The translations under genes and the position numbers were made by a program. Below are positions 22,335 through 26,730 of a stretch of 26,730 nucleotides of DNA, piece after piece (position 1 is the stretch's first letter; every line of letters begins with the position of its first letter). This DNA is from DASSKP01 sp035695045. GTDB taxonomy: Bacteria; Actinomycetota; Actinomycetes; JAFAQI01. The stretch spans positions 1 through 26,730 of the forward strand of contig DASSEX010000022.1 in assembly GCA_035695045.1 (NCBI GenBank), in the 5' to 3' direction. A model generated the notes under the pieces. That model did no database searches and had not been told where the DNA came from. It was given only the letters and a program-made list of their open reading frames with translations.

Positions 22335-22924
22335 AGCGAGGTCAGCTCCAGGCCCAGCTGCGCGAACAGGCGTCGCAACAGCGGCAGTGAGAGGCCCACG
22401 ACGTTGCTCGCGTCTCCCTCGATGCCGTCGACGAAGATGGCGGCGCGACCGTCGATCGTGAACGCGCCGGCCACACGGAGCGGCTCCCCCGTGGCGACGT
22501 ACGCCGCGATCTCGTCGTCGCTGGGCTCACCGAAACGCACGACGGTGTCGGCGACGTCACTGACCTCACGCCCATTCGACGTGTCGATGACGCAGTGGCC
22601 GGTCAGCAGCAGACCGGTGCGGCCGCGCATGCGCTTCCAGCGCAGCGTCGCGTCTTCGGGCGACGTCGGTTTTCCGAGCAGCTCACCATCGAGGAGCAGC
22701 ATCGAGTCGCATCCGATGACGACGGCGTTCGCGACGCCGGGACCTGATGCGACGGCGCGTGCCTTCGCCTCGGCGAGGAGGCGCACGTTGTCGAAGGGAT
22801 CGTCGTGCGTGACGCTGTCCTCGTCGACACCGCTGACCACGACGGTCGGGTCGAAGCCCGCATCGCGCAGCAGCCGCAGTCGCGCCGGCGACGCCGACGC
22901 GAGCACGAGAGTGGGGTCGCTCAT
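22325..22924 (-). CDS. maf: Maf-like nucleoside triphosphate pyrophosphatase
   Basis: 199 residues. Maf proteins hydrolyse non-canonical or excess nucleoside triphosphates to monophosphate and pyrophosphate. The start LVLASASPARLRLL (6-19) holds the Ser/Arg substrate motif; GVDED (32-36), the catalytic Asp73 in GCDSMLLLDGELLGKP (71-86) and the Ser-Asp stretch VSDVADTVVRF are present. The active-site motif is GCDSM rather than the usual AADTV, a modest deviation. The gene sits 11 nt after the LysE-type exporter and overlaps dusB downstream. Confidence 0.92.
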   Translation of the reverse strand: MSDPTLVLASASPARLRLLRDAGFDPTVVVSGVDEDSVTHDDPFDNVRLLAEAKARAVASGPGVANAVVIGCDSMLLLDGELLGKPTSPEDATLRWKRMRGRTGLLLTGHCVIDTSNGREVSDVADTVVRFGEPSDDEIAAYVATGEPLRVAGAFTIDGRAAIFVDGIEGDASNVVGLSLPLLRRLFAQLGLELTSLWR

Positions 22925-22935
22925 GTCGCGGTGGC

Positions 22936-23556
22936 TCAGTCCGTCGCCAGCCGCGCGGCGAAACCGACGAAGACGAGTCCGGCCAGGCGGTCCAGCCAGC
23001 GCCGGGTCGACGGGCGGGTCATCCATCCGACGACGCGGTCGGCGAGCGTGATGAGGATCGCGAAGTAGAGCATTCCCTCGGCCACGAAGATCGACCCGAA
23101 GAGCAGCGACGTGAGCGGCACGTCCGATCCGTGCGGGACGAAACCCGGAAGGAACGCGATGAAGAAGACGCCGACCTTGGGGTTGAGCAGGTTGGTGGCG
23201 AGGCCCGCGCCGTAGCCGGCGCCGAGCAGGCCGCGACGAGCAGGCGGGTCGTCGGGCCCCGCGACCTGGGGAGCGCTGCGGCCGCGCAGCGACTCGAAGG
23301 CCAGCCAGAGCAGGTAGCAGGCACCGGCGAGCTTCAGCGCCTCGTAGCCGGTCTCGCTCGCGCGCAGCACCGCCGCCAGCCCGACGACAGCCGCCAGCAT
23401 CCAGAGCGCCAGTCCCGTGAGGACTCCCAGGACCGTTCGGACCGCTTGGCGCCGGCCGCCGCGGACCAGGTTGCGCACGACCACGAGGGTGTCGGGTCCG
23501 GGCAGCAGCACGACAAGCGTCGAGGCCGCAACGAAGCCGAGCACCGCACCGAGCAT
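22936..23556 (-). CDS. LysE/RhtB family amino-acid exporter
   Basis: 206 residues with about six hydrophobic helices. The conserved N-terminal LLPGPDTLVVVRNLVRGG (17-34) and the mid-protein ATNLLNPKVGVFFIAFLPGF mark the LysE/RhtB translocators that export amino acids such as lysine, homoserine or threonine. The actual substrate cannot be told. A TAGCGT box lies 6 nt before the ATG, so it probably starts a leaderless three-gene unit with maf and dusB. Confidence 0.93.
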   Translation of the reverse strand: MLGAVLGFVAASTLVVLLPGPDTLVVVRNLVRGGRRQAVRTVLGVLTGLALWMLAAVVGLAAVLRASETGYEALKLAGACYLLWLAFESLRGRSAPQVAGPDDPPARRGLLGAGYGAGLATNLLNPKVGVFFIAFLPGFVPHGSDVPLTSLLFGSIFVAEGMLYFAILITLADRVVGWMTRPSTRRWLDRLAGLVFVGFAARLATD

Positions 23557-23562
23557 GCATCG

Positions 23563-23568
23563 ACGCTA
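23563..23568 (-). promoter_or_regulatory. -10 box TAGCGT before the LysE-type gene
   Basis: TAGCGT on the minus strand, 6 nt before the ATG at 23556. Confidence 0.55.
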
Positions 23569-23629
23569 ACAGCAGGATCGGCCGGCTCGGCCGCGCCTGC
23601 GTGTGGCCAACCGCCGGCCCGTGACGGGC

Positions 23630-24118
23630 TCAGGCAGGGTGGCCGGGGTCGAGGTTCTTCAGCTGCTGGAACGTGAGGTAGTCGCTCGTCGCCTGGCCGC
23701 CGGTCGCCACCGGCGCAAGCAGGAGCCCGGTGTGGTCGCCGACATCGACGCGGTCGACGATCTCGCCGGCGAACCATGCCGGCGCGCCGTCGAGCACGGG
23801 GACGTCGTACGGACCGTCGTGCCAGTCGCATCTCGCGAACTTGTCCGCCCAGTCCTCGCTCTCCTCGCCGAAGAGGCGGGCGAGATCGACGTTGTCCGGC
23901 CCGAGCAGGTGGACGGCGACATGCGATGCCGAGGCCACCGTGCGGGCGGTCGCGTTCGCCTTTGAGATGCACGCGAGAAACCGCGGCGGGTCGATGCTCG
24001 TCTGCGTCGTGAACCCGACCAGACATCCGGCGTGATCGCCGGATGCGCGCGTGGTGACGACGTACATCGGATAGTCGAGCTCGGCCACGAGAGCTCCGAG
24101 GTCGACGTCGCCGCTCAC
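23630..24118 (-). CDS. Flavin reductase-like FMN-binding protein
   Basis: 162 residues, the normal size of the flavin reductase split-barrel family. The motif around LVGFTTQTSIDPPRFLACIS (33-52) is the FMN-binding core, followed by VAVHLLGPDNVDLARLFG. Members reduce flavin with NAD(P)H for partner oxygenases or use bound FMN themselves; no partner oxygenase is in the window. The start is GTG 24118. It follows the MOSC gene by 31 nt and may be co-transcribed with it. Confidence 0.9.
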   Translation of the reverse strand: MSGDVDLGALVAELDYPMYVVTTRASGDHAGCLVGFTTQTSIDPPRFLACISKANATARTVASASHVAVHLLGPDNVDLARLFGEESEDWADKFARCDWHDGPYDVPVLDGAPAWFAGEIVDRVDVGDHTGLLLAPVATGGQATSDYLTFQQLKNLDPGHPA

Positions 24119-24149
24119 GGCGCAGATCCTGGCACGCCTTGCGCGCGGC

Positions 24150-24764
24150 CTACTCCGCGGTGCGGACGAGGTCGGCCCGCTCCGCCGCCGGTTGGCTGGG
24201 AAACGCTGCCCCGGGGCTGAGCTTGCGGCAACGGTCGCCGACCCGCACGGTGCCGGCGACGACGACGCGTGTGTTCATGCCGCGCAGGCGATGAGCACGT
24301 CCCTCGCCGGAGTTGACGAAGCGCATCGCCTCCTCGCCGAAGCGGGCGACGAACTTCTTGCAACCGGTGTGCGGAGGCTCGGTGACCTCGAGAACCGCCT
24401 CACCGATCTGCAGCCGCGCGCCGACGGGCAGGTTGTCGACACCGATCTCCATGTCGACGTACAGCTGGTCGCCGCACAGCGCCATGGCGTCCCGTCCGGC
24501 GACGAGCTCGGCGATCCGGGCGTTCATCACCGTGATCTGCTTGTCCGGGTCGGCGCTGCCGTCGGGCGTGCTGCGGCTTCCCCGCGTGCTCCAGTTGTCG
24601 CCGACCAGGCCCAGCGCCAGGTCCAGCCTCGCCTCGGCGGGAAGCTCCCGCTCGGCGGGCTGCGGCCTCGCCGCGATCAGGACGAGCTCACCGTCGTCCT
24701 CCGGACTCGCCAGCACGTGGTCGAGCCCCGCCGCGAGCTCCGCTGCCGACAGATGCGTCGTCAC
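24150..24764 (-). CDS. MOSC domain protein
   Basis: 204 residues. The MOSC (molybdenum cofactor sulfurase C-terminal) core is visible: ALGLVGDNW (50-58), then GDQLYVDMEIGVDNLPVGAR (98-117), then EPPHTGCKKFVARFG (129-143) with the conserved Cys135, and HRLRGMNTRVVVAGTVRVGD. Such stand-alone proteins handle sulfur for molybdenum enzymes or reduce N-hydroxylated compounds. The start is GTG 24764 without an obvious ribosome binding site or -10 box. It is the first gene of a probable pair with the flavin reductase-like gene. Confidence 0.9.
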   Translation of the reverse strand: MTTHLSAAELAAGLDHVLASPEDDGELVLIAARPQPAERELPAEARLDLALGLVGDNWSTRGSRSTPDGSADPDKQITVMNARIAELVAGRDAMALCGDQLYVDMEIGVDNLPVGARLQIGEAVLEVTEPPHTGCKKFVARFGEEAMRFVNSGEGRAHRLRGMNTRVVVAGTVRVGDRCRKLSPGAAFPSQPAAERADLVRTAE

Positions 24765-24799
24765 CCCTGCATGCTCCCAGACCTGTCACCTCGTTTACG

Positions 24800-24846
24800 C
24801 GCCGCAGCGGACTGAAGACGTACGTGCGTCTTAGCCCGCTGCGGCG
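24800..24846 (-). terminator. Long hairpin after the secreted hydrolase gene
   Basis: CGCCGCAGCGG (24800-24810) pairs with 24836-24846 over 11 bp, and AAGACG/CGTCTT closes the inner part after one mismatch and one bulge. It lies 19 nt beyond the stop codon at 24866 on the minus strand. Confidence 0.7.
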
Positions 24847-24865
24847 GTCGGTGAAGGCGGAGCAA

Positions 24866-25990
24866 CTACTCCTTGCCGATGCTGACGGTGGTGACGACAC
24901 CGGCATGGTCGGTCGGCCACATCGGCGGCGCGCTGTCGAAGGCGTCCACGCCGACATGCGTCGCGCTCTTGGGGTTGACCAGGCCGCGGGAGAGAACGTG
25001 GTCGATCCGCGAGTACAACGACCCACCGCTGAGGGTGTCGTTACGGCAGCAGGTGTAGTCGGTGTCGGCAAGGCCGAGCGACAGCCAGGTGTCGCTGTAA
25101 CCCGCAGCCATCATGACCGAGTAACCGGGTCGGGTCGTCTCGCCCTTGGCACTGTTGAGGTCACCGAGCACGACGGTCGGGAGCGAGGTCTGCACCACGT
25201 CGGCCAGCTCTTGCATCTCCGGCCCGTTGACGTCGCTGCCCGGAAGCCCGAGCTCACTCGGCGCGTACGCCTCCGGGTGGGTGTTCACGATGCGCCACAC
25301 CTTGCCGCGGGTCTGGACGTCGGCCCACTCGAAGCCGCGGTCGAAGTCGATCGACGTGCCCAGCGCCGCCACCGGGATGACCAGCTGCGCGTCAAAGTGC
25401 TCGCTCCCGGTGGCGAGCACCTGCAGCCGGGCCGCTGACGTCGCGTCGCGTGCAATCAGTACGTCGTGGTCGGCGAAGGAGGCCAGCGCCTGGACCGCGG
25501 TCGGCAGCTGCTCCGTGGAGTCGAAGTTCTTCTGCGCGACGACGACGTGGTACGGCGTCCCGTTGGCCGCGAGGTCGGCGAGCAGCAGCCCGAGGAAGTC
25601 GTAGTCGGCCGGCGGCACGACTTGTGCGCCGGTCGCCGGGTTCTTGCCGACGATGTGCCAGGTCGACACCTCCTGCAGCCCGACGATGTCGGGCTTCGCC
25701 GAGGTGATCTCGTCGGCGATGCCGGCCATGCGTTTCGGCGGCTGCGACATCTCCACCTGCCCGGCGACCTGCGCCATCGCCGCGAAGGCGGCCGGCAGGC
25801 TCGGCGCGCCGACGATGCCAGTCAGATCGGCGCCGAGGTAGAGGTTGCGGGTCATCACAGTGACCTGACGTTGGCTGACCGGCGCCCGTGAGGAGGACGC
25901 GGAGGCGACGTCGGGAAGCGCGACCGCGAGGGCCGCGACGACAGGAAGTACGGCGAGGGCGCGCAGCATTCGGCGCGGATGAAGTGTCAT
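24866..25990 (-). CDS. Secreted endonuclease/exonuclease/phosphatase family protein
   Basis: 374 residues. A typical signal peptide (basic MTLHPRRMLRA, hydrophobic ALAVLPVVAALAVALP, cleavage near ASA at 29-31) shows export. The EEP hydrolase residues follow in order: Asn49 in MTRNLYLGAD, Glu107 in GLQEV, His238 in VNTHPEAY, Asp277 and Asn279 in LGDLNS, Asp330 in SRIDHVLSRG, and Asp361-His362 in PTDHAGV. The metal-dependent phosphodiesterase site is complete. The family includes DNases, sphingomyelinases and phosphatases; the substrate is unknown. The start ATG 25990 has no clear ribosome binding site or -10 box. An unusual hairpin lies about 90 nt upstream. Confidence 0.92.
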   Translation of the reverse strand: MTLHPRRMLRALAVLPVVAALAVALPDVASASSSRAPVSQRQVTVMTRNLYLGADLTGIVGAPSLPAAFAAMAQVAGQVEMSQPPKRMAGIADEITSAKPDIVGLQEVSTWHIVGKNPATGAQVVPPADYDFLGLLLADLAANGTPYHVVVAQKNFDSTEQLPTAVQALASFADHDVLIARDATSAARLQVLATGSEHFDAQLVIPVAALGTSIDFDRGFEWADVQTRGKVWRIVNTHPEAYAPSELGLPGSDVNGPEMQELADVVQTSLPTVVLGDLNSAKGETTRPGYSVMMAAGYSDTWLSLGLADTDYTCCRNDTLSGGSLYSRIDHVLSRGLVNPKSATHVGVDAFDSAPPMWPTDHAGVVTTVSIGKE

Positions 25991-26449
25991 GCCGACGACG
26001 TTGCGACGGTCGGCCCTGGCTCACTAGAGGCGAACGTCCCCGGCTCCCCGGCTCGCACGGACTGATGATCGAGACGTCGGTTGGTACGAAAGGGGGCACT
26101 TACGGCCCCCGGAACCCCCGCTTTCGTACCAACCGGCGACAAGGATCGGCGCGCCGGTCGAGCTCGGGGAAGCGGCTACGAGTGCCCGAGGTAGAGGAAG
26201 CCGTAGGCCTCGTTGATTGCCGGCGTTTGCGCAGGTCAGAGGCTTGTTGATCTACGTCAGTCCGCACCTAGTCCGCATGATCTTGAGGCCAGGGGCGAAA
26301 TCATCGGCGCCATTGGCCAGTGCAACACGTTCAGCGGGCCTGTCTGGCATCGCGCGATCACCGGCTCCATCAGCATTCGGGTCGGCCGCTCATACGCCTT
26401 GCGTGTCGCCGGCTTGCAAGACCCTGCCTGAGTCAGGCTTGAACACGAC
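25991..26449. other. Gene-free stretch at the edge of an accessory region
   Basis: About 460 bases without a convincing gene. The first part holds the inverted repeat at 26078-26135. From about 26180 on the sequence is less GC-rich than the genes to the left and has no tRNA, integrase, insertion sequence end or direct repeat that I can see. A short TTG-started frame at 26213-26431 is open but not protein-like enough to call. Confidence 0.5.
26078..26135. terminator. 15-bp inverted repeat with inner G/C runs
   Basis: CGGTTGGTACGAAAG (26078-26092) and its exact complement (26121-26135) flank 28 nt that contain GGGGGC and GGCCCCC, giving further stem pairs. It resembles the long repeat at 21142-21203 in shape (long AT-containing outer arms, inner runs of G and C). 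No convergent gene end is near, so it might end a lost or unseen transcript, or it may be an extragenic palindrome. Confidence 0.5.
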
Positions 26450-26730
26450 ATGGCCACCTTCTCCAAGCGGACGCTGCGCGAGCTGGGCGACGTACTCAGC
26501 GACTTTTCTTCGCTGAACCCGATAAGCCGTCTGTTCGAGGACGCAGATATTCCGTTCCCGCCTAGCGACGTTGCGGACGAAGCCTCGAAAGGAATCACCG
26601 GCCAGCGCCGGACGCTCGTGGCGCAATACATCGCCGGCCTCGACCTCGGCCATCCCGACGACATACGGAAGTTGCTCCGGGTCTTTGACGAGGTGTTCGC
26701 CGAGGTCCTGGGCGCCGAACCGACCGAGTG
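26450..26730 (+). CDS. Partial gene of unknown function, cut by the window end
   Basis: The first 93 residues are visible and the frame is still open at the last base. The sequence is mostly helical and soluble: TLRELGDVLSDFSSLNPISR (8-27), then LFEDADIPFPP, then GQRRTLVAQYIAGLDLGHPD (52-71), then DIRKLLRVFDEVFAEVLG. The look is of an N-terminal helical domain seen in some abortive-infection-type or restriction-linked proteins, but this is a weak impression. Codons rare in the neighbouring genes (AAA, ATA, TTT, TCT, ATT, TTG) are common here, which suggests horizontal transfer. A stop codon at 26429 limits the start; ATG 26450 is the only good one, without a clear ribosome binding site. Confidence 0.7.
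   Translation, partial: MATFSKRTLRELGDVLSDFSSLNPISRLFEDADIPFPPSDVADEASKGITGQRRTLVAQYIAGLDLGHPDDIRKLLRVFDEVFAEVLGAEPTE

Noticed and set aside
26213..26431. TTG-started frame of 72 residues
   Set aside because: No ribosome binding site, no recognisable motif and mixed codon use; it overlaps other equally open frames.
26257..26664. Minus-strand frame of 135 residues opposite the partial right-edge gene
   Set aside because: The product is Ser/Arg/Pro-rich and looks like the shadow of the plus-strand gene, whose sequence is more protein-like.
1..26730. CRISPR arrays, insertion sequences, prophage genes
   Set aside because: No regularly spaced repeats with unique spacers, no transposase or integrase motifs and no phage structural genes were seen.

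Overview
The window is chromosomal DNA from a high-GC Gram-positive bacterium (Actinomycetota). The evidence is the strong G/C third-position bias, the frequent GTG starts, an initiator tRNA with a C1-U72 mismatch, and a set of actinobacterial families: UPF0182, a YlbL-type PDZ/Lon protease, DUF2342 and DUF5679. From memory, the order UPF0182 - PDZ protease - DUF2342 - ABC1 kinase matches a conserved block of mycobacteria (Rv3193c to Rv3197) and streptomycetes, here opened up by extra genes. I do not name a genus.

Layout. 1-6925: initiator tRNA, then a leftward three-gene envelope operon (ylbL-type protease, a large sensor histidine kinase, UPF0182). 6979-9074: a small conserved protein, an ECF-type sigma factor with a long Cys-containing tail overlapping a tiny secreted protein, and a small membrane protein. 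9169-12030: moaE, an epimerase-like protein and, divergently, a DUF2342 protein. 12040-14373: a DUF2064-like glycosyltransferase-fold protein, a YgjP-type metallopeptidase, a 370-base non-coding stretch, and a crotonase. 14493-19551: DUF5679 zinc ribbon, an orphan ThiF-like/leader-binding protein, a GGDEF-EAL protein with a partner gene, ABC1 kinase and another small zinc ribbon. 19606-25990: ordinary housekeeping and metabolic genes (GNAT, thioesterase, dusB, maf, LysE exporter, flavin reductase, MOSC, secreted EEP hydrolase). 25991-26730: a 460-base gene-free stretch, then the start of a gene with atypical codon use, probably the edge of an accessory region.

Regulation. At least eight genes begin 6-8 nt after a TANNNT -10 box (TACCGT, TAGCGT, TAGCCT or TAGGGT) with no Shine-Dalgarno sequence, so they look leaderless. 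Others (sigma factor, DUF5679, GGDEF-EAL, several small genes) have clear ribosome binding sites. Several gene ends carry unusually long inverted repeats that probably act as terminators.

Most interesting points: (1) the gap 13215-13581 has an unusually good promoter (TTGACG, 18 nt, TAACGT) in front of a sequence that folds into two structured domains, one with a seven-C loop, so it may encode a small RNA. (2) Just upstream lies a run of DnaA-box-like 9-mers spaced about 11 bp apart. (3) The sigma factor has a possible membrane segment and a four-Cys tail, coupled to a two-Cys secreted peptide gene.
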